Source: Pedobacter sp. Leaf194 (GTDB lineage: Bacteria > Bacteroidota > Bacteroidia > Sphingobacteriales > Sphingobacteriaceae). From it: DNA of 64,000 nucleotides. The notes under the pieces are model-generated. The model did not search any database, was not told the origin of the DNA, and was given only the letters and a program-made list of their open reading frames with translations. Below are positions 19,133 to 28,188 of this stretch, piece by piece. The stretch lies in NCBI RefSeq assembly GCF_001423945.1, contig NZ_LMPU01000011.1, forward strand, positions 62,001 to 126,000, in the 5' to 3' direction. The position numbers were made by a program, and so were the translations under genes. Numbering within the stretch: the stretch's first letter is position 1; each line of letters starts with the position of its first letter.

Positions 19133-19291
19133 ATGAAAAGAATGGTAAATCTGTTACTCTTATTAGTTATAGTAATTAATTTGAGTGCATGCGTAGTTAG
19201 AACCAGAGCACCAAGAGCGCATTGGGTTCCCGGACATTATAATGTTGGGCCACATGGCGGGCGTTACTGGGTTCCGGCACATCGCTACTAA
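19133..19291 (+). CDS. Mini-lipoprotein, 52 residues, His/Trp/Tyr-rich
   Basis: A short ORF with a convincing lipoprotein signal: MKRMVNLLLLLVIVINLSAC with the lipobox Cys at residue 20. The mature part is only 32 residues and carries two related motifs, HWVPGHY and YWVPAHRY, similar in style to YXWGXW-type repeat lipoproteins. An intrinsic terminator follows directly, which supports a real transcription unit. Function unknown; a metal- or surface-binding role would be speculation. Confidence 0.7.
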   Translation: MKRMVNLLLLLVIVINLSACVVRTRAPRAHWVPGHYNVGPHGGRYWVPAHRY

Positions 19292-19297
19292 TCCGCG

Positions 19298-19336
19298 AAG
19301 CAAAATAGCGACACATTGATGTTGCTATTTTGCTTT
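19298..19336 (+). terminator. Intrinsic terminator after the mini-lipoprotein gene
   Basis: Stem AGCAAAATAGC (19299-19309) with GCTATTTTGCT (19324-19334), 14-nt loop, followed by TT. Confidence 0.7.
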
Positions 19337-19602
19337 ACCAGCCATTAGTTCTGAACAGACAAATTAAACTTGCAATTATCGAAGCAATCAAATACATTTG
19401 GATACAGAAAAGCGTAATAGAGGGTAGCATCGTCTATCGTATTAACCGACTTTTTTCTTAACCTTTTTTATAATGAGTTAGGAGAAACTATAAGCGAACC
19501 TAATACAGTTCTTTATTCGTTAATCTTATTCAATTTTGTGGATTGCCACAACTTAAAAGTGATGCCTTGGCTGACCTTTTGTTAAACAACCCACGCCATT
19601 TT

Positions 19603-19634
19603 AGCCCATTGCAAAAGCAACGGGCTTTTTTTTT
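19603..19634 (+). terminator. Orphan intrinsic terminator
   Basis: Stem AGCCCATTGC with GCAACGGGCT (one mismatch), AAAA loop, and a run of nine T. The nearest upstream stop codon is over 300 bp away and already has its own terminator, so this probably ends a small RNA or acts as an attenuator for 19734-20000. Confidence 0.8.
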
Positions 19635-19733
19635 GAATAATTGATTTTTGTCAACTCATTTTTAACAACAATTCAGTTTTTGAGTGGGTTTATAGCGCAT
19701 CTAGCCGTATTTTTATGGCTATAATGCTCAATC

Positions 19734-20000
19734 ATGGACGAAGTAATCGAAAATCAAAAAATCAAATCGTTTTTTAAGAAAATTGAACTGGAATGGCCCG
19801 GCAAAATCGACCGAATAAGCTTTAAAACACAGGATCTGGTCTTTATTCATTTGAAGGATGAGATTTCTCCTGCCGAATTTGCTGAAAGCTTAATGCCTAA
19901 AGTAAATTTGTTTGTAGATTTCTGCGGCCCTTTAAAAATTTGCTTTTTAAATATCGATGGAGAAGGCAGCAGTAGCCTGGTATTTAATCGGGTTGCTTAA
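19734..20000 (+). CDS. Small hypothetical protein
   Basis: 88 residues with balanced protein-like composition and no signal peptide or membrane segment. Predicted pattern: helix (IKSFFKKIELEW), strands (IDRISFKTQDLVFIHLKD), helix (AEFAESLMPKVNLF), strands (LKICFLNIDGEG). I do not recognise the family. The leader contains a short hairpin (19702-19721), and a strong terminator lies about 100 bp upstream. Confidence 0.55.
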   Translation: MDEVIENQKIKSFFKKIELEWPGKIDRISFKTQDLVFIHLKDEISPAEFAESLMPKVNLFVDFCGPLKICFLNIDGEGSSSLVFNRVA

Positions 20001-20086
20001 TAACGGAAGCAAAATTGATTAAAGCCATTTAATTTCTCTGGTTATCTTTCAGTTAGCTCAAAATAGTTTCGAAACTAAGATTTTAA

Positions 20087-20117
20087 TTTGCTATTGCAGT
20101 CTGAGTTCGTATTTTTG
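20087..20117 (+). promoter_or_regulatory. Bacteroidetes promoter for tRNA-Ser
   Basis: TTTG at 20087-20090, a 19-nt spacer, then TATTTTTG at 20110-20117, an exact fit to TTTG-N19-TAnnTTTG. Transcription would begin about six bases later, at or next to the first base of the tRNA. Confidence 0.75.
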
Positions 20118-20122
20118 CCGAT

Positions 20123-20210
20123 GGAAAGCTGGCAGAGTGGTCGAATGCGGCAGTCTTGAAAACTGTTGACTGTCATAGGTCCGGGGGTTCGAATCCCTCG
20201 CTTTCCGCCA
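20123..20210 (+). tRNA. tRNA-Ser (anticodon TGA)
   Basis: 88 nt including encoded CCA. Acceptor stem GGAAAGC/GCTTTCC, D arm with AGAGTGGTCGAATG, anticodon stem CAGT/ACTG around the loop CTTGAAA (anticodon TGA), a long variable arm typical of class II tRNA-Ser, and T arm GGGGGTTCGAATCCCTC. Discriminator G as expected for serine. It reads UCA and probably other UCN codons. Promoter and terminator are both visible. Confidence 0.97.
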
Positions 20211-20248
20211 AAGGGAAAAAACTCAAACGAGTTTTTTCCCTTTTTTCT
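20211..20248 (+). terminator. Intrinsic terminator of tRNA-Ser
   Basis: Perfect 14-bp stem (20211-20224 with 20229-20242), loop of four bases, followed by a T-rich tail. It begins at the base after CCA. Confidence 0.9.
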
Positions 20249-20328
20249 TTTAGAATTTTCCAGAGCTTAATGGCCAATAAACACAAACGCTAATTTAATT
20301 TGTTGTCTGTCAAAACTGATGTTTAAAA

Positions 20329-21153
20329 ATGGATGCATCGAAAATAGACCAGCAACGATTTCGGTTGCATGAAATTATTTATGAATCGAACACAAAAGCA
20401 GGTAAAGCTTTTGACGTAACCTTGTTGTTCGCGATTTTTGCGAGCATTATGGTGGTTATGCTGGATAGCGTGGTAAGCATACACAAACACCATGGCAACC
20501 TTTTTAATATTTTAGAATGGGTTTTCACGGCGCTTTTTACAGTTGAGTATTTTCTGCGTTTAATCAGCATTAAAAAGCCATGGCAGTATGTTTTCAGTTT
20601 CCTGGGTTTGATTGACTTAATCTCGCTGATTCCTTCTTATCTGAGTATTTTTATCCCCGGAGCGCAGGCGCTACTGGTGTTTAGGGCGCTTCGTTTACTG
20701 CGGGTTTTCAGGATTTTTAAGTTGGGTACCTTTCTTACTGAAATTAATTTTTTAACTACAGCATTAAAAGGCAGTGTTCGAAAAATAAGCATCTTTCTGT
20801 TAACAGTACTAACGCTTACTGTAATTTTAGGCTCGATTATGTATTTGGTTGAAAAGCGGGAAAACGGCTTTTCAAATATCCCCGAAAGCATTTACTGGGC
20901 AATTGTTACCATTACAACTGTTGGTTACGGGGACATTTCCCCGGTTACGCCTATTGGAAAGTTTGTAGCGTCAGTTGTGATGCTGATTGGTTACGCAATT
21001 ATTGCCGTACCCACCGGAATTATAACACATGATATTGCATTGGCCGCCAAACAGAAAAAGGAACTTCTCGAATCATGCCCTTCCTGCGGTAGGGAAGGAC
21101 ATGAAAATGATGCGTTGTTTTGTAAGTTTTGCGGTTCGTCGCTATACAGATAA
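20329..21153 (+). CDS. Voltage-gated-like potassium channel with C-terminal zinc ribbon
   Basis: 274 residues of the ion-transport family. S1-S4 cover about residues 28-133, with an arginine-rich S4 (FRALRLLRVFRIFK, 119-131) acting as voltage sensor. S5 is at 153-174, and the pore has the potassium selectivity filter TVGYGD at 197-202, followed by S6 (213-232). The tail carries two CxxC pairs (C250/C253 and C265/C268) forming a probable rubredoxin-like zinc ribbon. Inner membrane; it would conduct potassium as a tetramer. The ribbon may sense metal or redox state (inference). Confidence 0.93.
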   Translation: MDASKIDQQRFRLHEIIYESNTKAGKAFDVTLLFAIFASIMVVMLDSVVSIHKHHGNLFNILEWVFTALFTVEYFLRLISIKKPWQYVFSFLGLIDLISLIPSYLSIFIPGAQALLVFRALRLLRVFRIFKLGTFLTEINFLTTALKGSVRKISIFLLTVLTLTVILGSIMYLVEKRENGFSNIPESIYWAIVTITTVGYGDISPVTPIGKFVASVVMLIGYAIIAVPTGIITHDIALAAKQKKELLESCPSCGREGHENDALFCKFCGSSLYR

Positions 21154-21158
21154 CGTCT

Positions 21159-21359
21159 TTAAGATTTCTTCCGGGCTTTTTTTACATCCGAATTTTCTCC
21201 GAGAAGTAATGTTGCCATCAGCTCGAATTTTTCCGGATTTTGGTTGTATTCTTCTTCTATCGTTTGCCATTTCTGAAGTTCAACCTTCGCGTTTTCAACT
21301 TCAACTTTTAAAAGTTCTATTTTATTTTGCAATAACTTGCTAATATTTTGATTTGCCAT
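21159..21359 (-). CDS. Small coiled-coil hypothetical protein
   Basis: 66 residues, strongly helical and charged: ISKLLQNKIELLKVEVENAK and onward form a heptad-like helix. It is convergent with the channel gene, 5 bp between stops. No family recognised; cytoplasmic. The charge pattern and Bacteroidetes-like codons favour a real gene. Confidence 0.55.
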   Translation of the reverse strand: MANQNISKLLQNKIELLKVEVENAKVELQKWQTIEEEYNQNPEKFELMATLLLGENSDVKKARKKS

Positions 21360-21534
21360 GTTGCAAAATTAATAGCTTCCAACTGCATTAATTATAGTAA
21401 GTAGTCATAAAAAATGTAAGTAGCTGTTTTACAGTATTAAAAAAAACAGGATTTAGCTGCTTGCCAGTGTAACAAAATTTTATCAAACAAAATTTAAAAT
21501 AGCTTGTCTTTTTTATGTACGAAAACTAATAACC

Positions 21535-21705
21535 ATGATAAATACATTCGACTTTTCTAGTTATTTAAAAGGAACAAAACTTGCTGCCGATAATGTAAAA
21601 ATGCAGGTGATACAGGAAAATCAGGCTGATTTAAAAGAACAGCGGGAACGATTGTTAAAATGTCTTTTAGACCATTTGAATAATGAAACCGATTCAATTG
21701 AATAA
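21535..21705 (+). CDS. Small helical hypothetical protein
   Basis: 56 residues from ATG at 21535: MINTFDFSSYLKGTKLAADN, then a charged helix with QADLKEQRERLLKCLLDHL. It is preceded by A/T-rich sequence and ends 20 bp before the convergent aminopeptidase gene. No family recognised; it could be a small regulatory or partner protein, or a chance frame. Confidence 0.45.
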   Translation: MINTFDFSSYLKGTKLAADNVKMQVIQENQADLKEQRERLLKCLLDHLNNETDSIE

Positions 21706-21725
21706 CATTGCTTTGTTCCGCATAG

Positions 21726-24293
21726 CTAATTCTTCAACAACTTCTTTGCCTTAAATAAATTGTCTGTAGACTGCAGAATTTTATCTTTAAGCTTTGGGTT
21801 ATAACCCGGGTGAGTTTTTAGAAAGTCTGTAACAACCTGTTCAGCTTCTGCCGACTGATAACTGCCAAATGTTGCAGATAACCAGGATTGCGGAAAGAAA
21901 ATATCGCCGGTTTTCTGGATTTCTTCTAATAGTTTAAGGCTTTCTGGCAAATATTTTATTGAGGTATTTTGTCTCAGCGGATGGTGCAAATAAGAAAGCG
22001 CAGTAGTTACAAACGACTCTTTTGCCCTGTTTTTTCTTTCTTTTAAACTGAAGAAAAAACTATCTCTTACGGCCTCCACCGAAGAAAGGGCTGGTATCAA
22101 AAACATTAGCCTGGCTTTTCTGTCGGTGTTCGTAATTCTTTGCAATTGCTGATTTAAAACGTTTTTGGCTGTGTCAGCTTTTAATGCAATCGATAAAGCC
22201 AAACCCGTATAATCTTCATCAATCAATTTTACACCCACAGGTGCTGTTTGCGTTTCCCAAATGTTATAGATTTTTTTAGCTGCTGAAGCGCTTAAATAAA
22301 TATTCTGATAAGTATTAAATAAAATCTTTTTGTTATTGGGCGCAGTCTGATGTTCCATTGCCTGCCAAATCGCGTCTTCCAAGGTTTTGCTCAGGGCAAG
22401 GCGATCACTCGGCCGGGTAAAGTTCCAATATAAACTTGTTAAATAACCAGTTAAAAGGCGCAAATTCATTTCATTTTGCTCCTTCGATAAGCCGATCGTT
22501 AGAAATCTTAGAAGTCTCTTGGGATCTAAGGATTTGCCTGCCAGCGTGTTTTCGTACGCATTTATATAAACTGATGCACGCTCCAAAGGACTTTTAAGTT
22601 CATCGAAGTTTTCCAACATCATCATTTCCTCCGGGAATATTCCGTAACCCATTCCATCGGCGTTAAAGAGTACAAATGATGGCTTCGCTAAACCTTTTGC
22701 TTCAATTAAATCAATAGATGCATTTTTTATATTAACAGAAATCGTTTTACTGTAGGTGGGGTAGAAAAGTTTAACACTAAATAGCTGAGGCCAGATTCTT
22801 GCGTTTCCGCTTTCTGGCTTTTGAGAAATCGTCAAACTACTTATTTTATTCTCCTGATAATTTATGTTGTAGTTAAAAACCGGCCGACCGGGCAAATTCA
22901 CCCAGACTTTATTCCATTCTTCTAAATTAGTTTTACTGTATTTGTTCAGGATAGCAATAAGTTCTGTCCAGTCGGCATTATTGTAGCTGTATTTTTTTAA
23001 ATATTCTCTGATGCCTTTCTGGAAATTTTCTTTGCCCATAATCTGCTCCAGTTGTCGCATCATAATCGGTGCTTTGTGGTAGATGATGTTGCCGTACATA
23101 GAACCTGCATCCTGTAAATTATCCAACTCTTGCCTAATCGGATTTGCGCCTGCAGTTCTGTCGATACCATAAGCAGCAGGGTAGTGGTCTTGAAGGAATT
23201 TTAAGTCGAAGGTATTTTTACCCATCAGGTTTTCGGTAACTTTATCGGCCATAAAATTTGCGAACACCTCTTTCATCCAAACATCATTAAACCACCTCAT
23301 GGTAACCAAATCGCCAAACCACATGTGTGCAGTTTCATGCGAAATCAGGTTTGAGCGTGAAATGAACTGATCGCGGGTTGCGCCCTCATCTAAAAACAGT
23401 GCTGATGATTTATATTGAACTTCTCCAGGATGTTCCATTCCCCCGAACTGAAAGTCGGGTATGGCTGCAAAGCCAATTTTTTTAAATGGAAAGGGTATGC
23501 TTGTCCAGTTTTCTAAGAATTGGATTGCGTCTTTGTGCGCAATAAAAACCGAATCTACACTGAGCCTGAGCTTTTTGTCGTCAGTTTCCCTGTGAAGGAA
23601 TTCCATAGACCGGTTACCAAATACCTTTTTTAAAGCACTAAATTTTCCGGCAGCAAATGAAAAAAGATAAGTTGGAAGTAAATCTGATTTATCGAAACTG
23701 TAAGTATTACCCAAACTTGTAGCAATTGAGTCTTTTTTATTGCCGTTTGCAAGCACTTTCCAATCTTTTGGCACCGTCAAACTTAATAAAAACCGTGCTT
23801 TCAGGTCGGGCTGATCAAAACATGGAAAAACAGTTCGGGCATGGTCTGGAACAAATAAAGCGTATAAGTAATCAGAATTTCTATTTAGCGATTCATTGCC
23901 TGCGATGAACTGAACGGCAATATTGTTTGATGATTTTCGAAGGTGTTGTTTATCAATTATCAGATGCTCCTGTTCCAGTCTAATTTCACTCGGTTTACCG
24001 TTAACGGATACACTTTTAATGTGCGTTACGTCCTGCTTAAAATCCAGCTGTAGCAACGGGGGCAAATCCTCCAAATTAAAAGTGATTTCTTCATTAGCCA
24101 AAATATCAGCGCTTTTGTCGGCAGGGATGTTGAAATGAATTTTGTATTGAATATCGCTAATCATCGCTTTGCGATATTTTGCCAGTGATAAGGAAACTCC
24201 AGTTGTAACTAGCGGATTTGGTAGTTTTTGAGCGGATAAACCTGAACTTAACAGCAACAGGGTGAAAAGGAAACAGATTAAAAATTTCGACAT
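21726..24293 (-). CDS. M1-family zinc aminopeptidase, exported
   Basis: 855 residues with an N-terminal signal peptide ending near SGLSAQ. The gluzincin motif HETAH is at 319-323 and the third zinc ligand Glu342 lies 18 residues later. The substrate-binding GxMEN equivalent is GGMEHP (284-289), an altered form. The N-terminal beta domain is followed by the catalytic domain and a long helical C-terminus, as in full-length M1 enzymes. It removes N-terminal residues from peptides, here in the periplasm. Its start is 10 bp from the NRAMP-like gene, so it is the last gene of the pxp operon. Confidence 0.93.
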   Translation of the reverse strand: MSKFLICFLFTLLLLSSGLSAQKLPNPLVTTGVSLSLAKYRKAMISDIQYKIHFNIPADKSADILANEEITFNLEDLPPLLQLDFKQDVTHIKSVSVNGKPSEIRLEQEHLIIDKQHLRKSSNNIAVQFIAGNESLNRNSDYLYALFVPDHARTVFPCFDQPDLKARFLLSLTVPKDWKVLANGNKKDSIATSLGNTYSFDKSDLLPTYLFSFAAGKFSALKKVFGNRSMEFLHRETDDKKLRLSVDSVFIAHKDAIQFLENWTSIPFPFKKIGFAAIPDFQFGGMEHPGEVQYKSSALFLDEGATRDQFISRSNLISHETAHMWFGDLVTMRWFNDVWMKEVFANFMADKVTENLMGKNTFDLKFLQDHYPAAYGIDRTAGANPIRQELDNLQDAGSMYGNIIYHKAPIMMRQLEQIMGKENFQKGIREYLKKYSYNNADWTELIAILNKYSKTNLEEWNKVWVNLPGRPVFNYNINYQENKISSLTISQKPESGNARIWPQLFSVKLFYPTYSKTISVNIKNASIDLIEAKGLAKPSFVLFNADGMGYGIFPEEMMMLENFDELKSPLERASVYINAYENTLAGKSLDPKRLLRFLTIGLSKEQNEMNLRLLTGYLTSLYWNFTRPSDRLALSKTLEDAIWQAMEHQTAPNNKKILFNTYQNIYLSASAAKKIYNIWETQTAPVGVKLIDEDYTGLALSIALKADTAKNVLNQQLQRITNTDRKARLMFLIPALSSVEAVRDSFFFSLKERKNRAKESFVTTALSYLHHPLRQNTSIKYLPESLKLLEEIQKTGDIFFPQSWLSATFGSYQSAEAEQVVTDFLKTHPGYNPKLKDKILQSTDNLFKAKKLLKN

Positions 24294-24303
24294 AAATTTA
24301 AAA

Positions 24304-25485
24304 TTATGGAGTCAACATTTGGGCAATTGTGCCGTAGCCCATCCAAATCATGGTTAAAACCACTACGCCGCCGGCAACTGTGAGCCAAAGTGGTTGTTTA
24401 TAGCCAAAAACAATTTTTGTGCGATAAGCAGCAACCAACATTACGCCGAGGGCAATTGGCAGGATTAATCCATTTATTGCGCCAACGGTCAGTAATACCT
24501 TTATCGGCTTTCCAATTATCACAAAAATAAGGCAGGAGATTAATATAAAAACGATAATAATTTCCCGGTTGTACTTTAAGATTAACGGGTGAAAACTTTT
24601 AATGAATGAAACCGATGTGTAGGCAGAACCAACAACTGAAGATATTCCTGCTGCCCAAATAACGATACCGAAAACTTTATAACCAAATTGGCCGCTCGCC
24701 AGTTTAAAAACCGATGCTGCAGGATTTGCGGGGTCTAAACGTGCACCAGTGCTCACCACACCAAGCGCTGCAATAAAAAGGAGCAATCGCATTACCGAAG
24801 CCAAACCAATTGCACTTAAGGCACCTTTGTTTACCGCAGACAGATTATCGATGCCAGTTTGACGGGCATCCAGTAAACGATGAGCACCCGAAAAGGTAAT
24901 GTAACCACCAACGGTACCGCCAACAATTGTGAGTACAGCTGTAAAACTGAACTGTGTTGGATTTACGGAGCGAATTGCGGCTTCTGCAAGCGGAGGATTG
25001 CTGACCCAGGCGATAAATAAAGCCAGAAAGATTTTCAGGATGCCCATGGTTTTAGCAAATGCATCCATCGCTTTGCCGGCTTCTTTGTATATAAATATGC
25101 CGATAGCAATAATCGCACTAATTACGGCACCCTGGCCAACACTTATGCCAAACAGTACATTTAAACCTAAGCCGGCGCCGGCAATATTCCCAATATTAAA
25201 TGCAAGGCCACCCAAAAAAACAAGAAAGGAAAGAAAGTAGCCCAATCCCGGAAAAACTTTGTTCGCAATATCCTGGGCGGGTTTATCGGCCACTGCAATT
25301 ATACGCCAAATGTTCAACTGAGCAATGGCATCGAGCACAATAGATAACAAAATAACGAACGCAAAGCTGGCACCCAACTGTTCTGTAAAAACGGCAGTTT
25401 GAGTTAAAAAACCAGGCCCGATGGCTGATGAAGCCATTAAAAAAGCCGCACCAACTAAAACACTCCAGTTGTATTTTCTTTTCAT
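24304..25485 (-). CDS. NRAMP-like transporter of the 5-oxoproline cluster
   Basis: 393 residues with about 11 membrane helices; the start [16 protein letters not shown] is the NRAMP-fold helix 1 signature. Its ATG overlaps the pxpA stop by 4 bp. In B. subtilis and many other bacteria an NRAMP-like gene (ycsG) sits with ycsF-kipI-kipA, so substrate transport for that pathway (oxoproline or a related amino acid) is more likely than metal uptake. Without the classic DPGN metal motif (here GPGF) metal transport looks less probable. Confidence 0.85.
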   Translation of the reverse strand: MKRKYNWSVLVGAAFLMASSAIGPGFLTQTAVFTEQLGASFAFVILLSIVLDAIAQLNIWRIIAVADKPAQDIANKVFPGLGYFLSFLVFLGGLAFNIGNIAGAGLGLNVLFGISVGQGAVISAIIAIGIFIYKEAGKAMDAFAKTMGILKIFLALFIAWVSNPPLAEAAIRSVNPTQFSFTAVLTIVGGTVGGYITFSGAHRLLDARQTGIDNLSAVNKGALSAIGLASVMRLLLFIAALGVVSTGARLDPANPAASVFKLASGQFGYKVFGIVIWAAGISSVVGSAYTSVSFIKSFHPLILKYNREIIIVFILISCLIFVIIGKPIKVLLTVGAINGLILPIALGVMLVAAYRTKIVFGYKQPLWLTVAGGVVVLTMIWMGYGTIAQMLTP

Positions 25486-26243
25486 TTTTTATGCGACTGA
25501 ATAATAATACCGGCAGCCTTTAATTGTTTAGAGATTAGTTTTGCAAACTCTACTGCATGCTGCCCGTCGCCATGGAGGCAAAGCGTTTCTGCTTTTAAAG
25601 CTATTTTCTGCTTATCTGTTGCGATAACACATTGATCTTTCACCATCATCAAAACCTGGCTCAAAGCCACCTGTTTATCCGCAATGATTGCGTTCTCTTC
25701 ACTTCTAGGCGTAAGTTGTCCGTTGGGTTGGTAAGTGCGGTCTGCGAAAACTTCCGATCCCGAAGGCAAGCCAATTGCTTCGGCGGCTTTTATCATTTCG
25801 CTTCCTGCAAGGCCATAGAAAATCAAACCCGCGTCGAAATCAAAAATGGCCTGGGCAATTGCTTTTGCCAAACCAGTATCAGTGGCCGCCATGTTGTATA
25901 ATGCGCCGTGTGGCTTTACGTGATTGAGTCTTCCGCCGGCAGCTTTAACAAATCCGTGCAGCGCACCAATTTGGTACAGTGTAATTTGGTAAGCTTCAGT
26001 TGCGCTAATTTTCATAGCCCGTCTGCCAAAACCCTGCAAATCTGGTAAGCCTGGATGTGCGCCGATCGCAACACCTTTTTTTATGGCCAGATTTACCGTT
26101 CGCTGCATCACTTCCGGGTCGCCTGCATGGAAACCGCAAGCAATGTTAGCCGAGGAAATGTAATCCATTAAAATCTCATCGTTAGGCATAAAGTAATTGC
26201 CAAACGCTTCGCCCATGTCACAATTTAGGTCAATACTCTGCAT
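25482..26243 (-). CDS. pxpA: 5-oxoprolinase subunit PxpA (LamB/YcsF family)
   Basis: 253 residues. The N-terminal [11 protein letters not shown] and the [30 protein letters not shown] and VKPHGALYN segments are LamB/YcsF hallmarks (PF03746). Together with PxpB and PxpC it makes the ATP-dependent 5-oxoprolinase that converts 5-oxo-L-proline to glutamate in the cytoplasm. The gene is 10 bp after pxpC and overlaps the transporter gene. Confidence 0.96.
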   Translation of the reverse strand: MQSIDLNCDMGEAFGNYFMPNDEILMDYISSANIACGFHAGDPEVMQRTVNLAIKKGVAIGAHPGLPDLQGFGRRAMKISATEAYQITLYQIGALHGFVKAAGGRLNHVKPHGALYNMAATDTGLAKAIAQAIFDFDAGLIFYGLAGSEMIKAAEAIGLPSGSEVFADRTYQPNGQLTPRSEENAIIADKQVALSQVLMMVKDQCVIATDKQKIALKAETLCLHGDGQHAVEFAKLISKQLKAAGIIIQSHKK

Positions 26244-26253
26244 TAAAAATAGT

Positions 26254-27252
26254 TTAGCTTAAGAATTTGTTTTTAACCGCGAGTTTAATTTTTTGTAATA
26301 TTTTTTCCTGCTGAATATACAGCATTTCTGCTTCATCAAAACTAATTTCGGTAAAACAGATGGTGTCGTTTGGTTTTAGCTGTGCGCAAAGCGATAGGTC
26401 AACTGCGGTAACTTGTCCAATTCTTGGATAGCCACCAGTTGTCTGGCAATCGGCCATCAACAAGATCATTTCGCCATTTCCGGTAACCTGAATAGTGCCC
26501 GGACAAACCGCTGTACTTAACAATTCATCTTGTTTGCGCTTTGATATTTTATCGCCCGAAATTTGAATTCCCATTCTGTTGCTATTTATACCGACGAAAA
26601 AATCTTTAGAAAGAAAGTTTATAATAGAATCAGGGCTAAACCAGGTAAATTCCCCGGCTGGAAAAACCCTCATCGTTTTTTTATCGGAAGGTAAAAGAGA
26701 GGAGCGGGGAATGAACCACGCAGGCCAGGAAATTTTAGGTCCTTTAATACTTGCTATTATTTTTTGCGATAAGGAACTGAGATTTTCGCCTCCCGATAGC
26801 CTGTCGCCAATTTTTAAACATCTTCCTTCCAAGCCCCCGAAACCACCAAGTAAGTAGGTGCTTTTGCTCTTAAGCACATCGGGCACTTCAAATCCTCCGG
26901 CTATTGCAAAGTAAGTTGTTGCGCCTTCAGGATTGTTTGTCAACTTAATTAAGGTGCCGGCTGGGATAAAAACCGGTCGTTCTGACGGTATTTGTACGCC
27001 ATCAGCTACCAGCATTGCACCATCTCCGGCGTAGGCAATTACAAGATCCGTTTCTGCTTTAAACGCTGCCGCGGCATAAGTAAATTCGATTGTTGCAGAA
27101 TCCTCCTCGTTCCCTAAAGCAATATTTGCAATCCGGGCAGATAAATTATCCATTGCGCCGGAGATAGGTACAGCCTGGGCAAGGTAATTTTTCCGTCCGC
27201 CATCTTGAACGGTGGTTAATATGCCTGGTTTTAAAATGCTTATCGTCATCAT
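26254..27252 (-). CDS. pxpC: 5-oxoprolinase subunit PxpC (KipA-like, biotin-dependent carboxyltransferase fold)
   Basis: 332 residues: N-terminal [16 protein letters not shown], then [36 protein letters not shown], and the C-terminal [17 protein letters not shown] motif. These are typical of the KipA/PxpC family (cyclophilin-like carboxyltransferase fold). It works with PxpA and PxpB. Its start overlaps the pxpB stop by 4 bp. Confidence 0.95.
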   Translation of the reverse strand: MMTISILKPGILTTVQDGGRKNYLAQAVPISGAMDNLSARIANIALGNEEDSATIEFTYAAAAFKAETDLVIAYAGDGAMLVADGVQIPSERPVFIPAGTLIKLTNNPEGATTYFAIAGGFEVPDVLKSKSTYLLGGFGGLEGRCLKIGDRLSGGENLSSLSQKIIASIKGPKISWPAWFIPRSSLLPSDKKTMRVFPAGEFTWFSPDSIINFLSKDFFVGINSNRMGIQISGDKISKRKQDELLSTAVCPGTIQVTGNGEMILLMADCQTTGGYPRIGQVTAVDLSLCAQLKPNDTICFTEISFDEAEMLYIQQEKILQKIKLAVKNKFLS

Positions 27253-27977
27253 TTCTCCAGCGCTTTAAATTCTTCTAAGTTAACCGATTTGAATTGCACC
27301 TCGTCGCCTGCTTTTAAAAGCGAAGGCTGTGAACGGTCTGAATCGAACATTTTCAATGGTGTTTGCCCGATAATTTGCCAGCCACCCGGCGTTTCCAAGG
27401 GGTAAATTCCAGTTTGTTTTCCGGCAATTCCGACACTCCCTGCTGCAACTTTTGCTCTGGGGACTAATTTTCTGGCAGTTGCCAGTCGTTCATCCATTCC
27501 ACCCAGATAAGCAAAGCCAGGTACAAAGCCAATCATGTATACCTTATAAATTTGACGGGTATGGAGGTCGATAACTTCATCAACAGATAATTTAGCATTC
27601 CTTGCAACCTCATCTAAATCCAAACCATAATCGGCAACGTAGCAAACAGGTAGTACAATGCGTTTTGGAGTAAAATTCCGGCCATCCAACTTACTATTAT
27701 CGCTCAGCGACTTTAAATAATGTGATACCTTTTCAAAGCCGTTGTCGCCACAAAGCTCACTACTACTTACCTCTAATAGATTGTAAAAAATACTTAACGT
27801 GGTATAACCCGCAACACATCCCTTAAAACCTGGAAAAGGATTAGCTTCGAGCAGCAAATTGAAGCGGGCGATTTTAGCAGCTGTTGGTTCTGCAATTTCG
27901 CTCCCGAAAGTAAGCGTAACTGCCTGCTCGCTTAGCGGATAAATCTTGAAATCAAATTCAGAGAATAAAGTCGACAA
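27249..27977 (-). CDS. pxpB: 5-oxoprolinase subunit PxpB (KipI-like)
   Basis: 242 residues. Signatures: YPLSEQAVTLTFG near the start, YTTLSIFYN, VCYVADYGLDLDEVA, YMIGFVPGFAYLGG and GSVGIAGKQTGIYPLETPGGW, all hallmarks of KipI/PxpB. It is the first gene of a five-gene minus-strand operon (pxpB, pxpC, pxpA, transporter, M1 peptidase). KipI of B. subtilis was also studied as a kinase inhibitor, but the full PxpABC set points to 5-oxoprolinase here. Confidence 0.95.
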   Translation of the reverse strand: MSTLFSEFDFKIYPLSEQAVTLTFGSEIAEPTAAKIARFNLLLEANPFPGFKGCVAGYTTLSIFYNLLEVSSSELCGDNGFEKVSHYLKSLSDNSKLDGRNFTPKRIVLPVCYVADYGLDLDEVARNAKLSVDEVIDLHTRQIYKVYMIGFVPGFAYLGGMDERLATARKLVPRAKVAAGSVGIAGKQTGIYPLETPGGWQIIGQTPLKMFDSDRSQPSLLKAGDEVQFKSVNLEEFKALEK

Positions 27978-28094
27978 TGCTATACATTAATGTTTCCGCT
28001 CTGAATATATAAATTTCAATCCTTTTTAGGTGCAATTTTATTTCATTAATCAACAGTAAGTTACCGCACGGAGGGTAAATTTATATCCTAAATA

Positions 28095-28125
28095 TTTGCT
28101 TGCTAAAAATATTAGTATATTTTTG
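28095..28125 (+). promoter_or_regulatory. Bacteroidetes promoter for 28189-29176
   Basis: TTTG at 28095-28098, 19-nt spacer, TATTTTTG at 28118-28125: an exact TTTG-N19-TAnnTTTG promoter. Predicted leader of about 57 nt before the ATG at 28189. Confidence 0.7.
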
Positions 28126-28188
28126 CCGTTGTAACAGTAGTTTATTTGTTGATGCTATTGTTCCAAAAAGATTAATTGAAGATTATAT

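Larger units (their letters stand above)
19292..19733. other. Intergenic region with an orphan terminator and possible small RNA
   Basis: 442 bp without a protein-like ORF above 30 codons. It contains the mini-lipoprotein terminator, a near-consensus -7 element CAATTTTG (19531-19538), a small GTGG/CCAC hairpin (19539-19550), a 7-codon ORF (19562-19585, product MPWLTFC) and a strong terminator (19603-19634) with no gene before it. A 5-bp hairpin (19702-19721) lies in the leader of the next gene. Confidence 0.5.

Noticed and set aside
20123-20210. tRNA-Ser as an integration site of a mobile element
   Set aside because: No integrase gene nearby and no second copy of the tRNA 3' end was seen; the following genes look like normal chromosome.
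24304-25485. NRAMP-like gene as a manganese/iron importer
   Set aside because: The metal-binding DPGN motif in helix 1 is replaced by GPGF and the gene is embedded in the pxp operon, so a metal role is not claimed.
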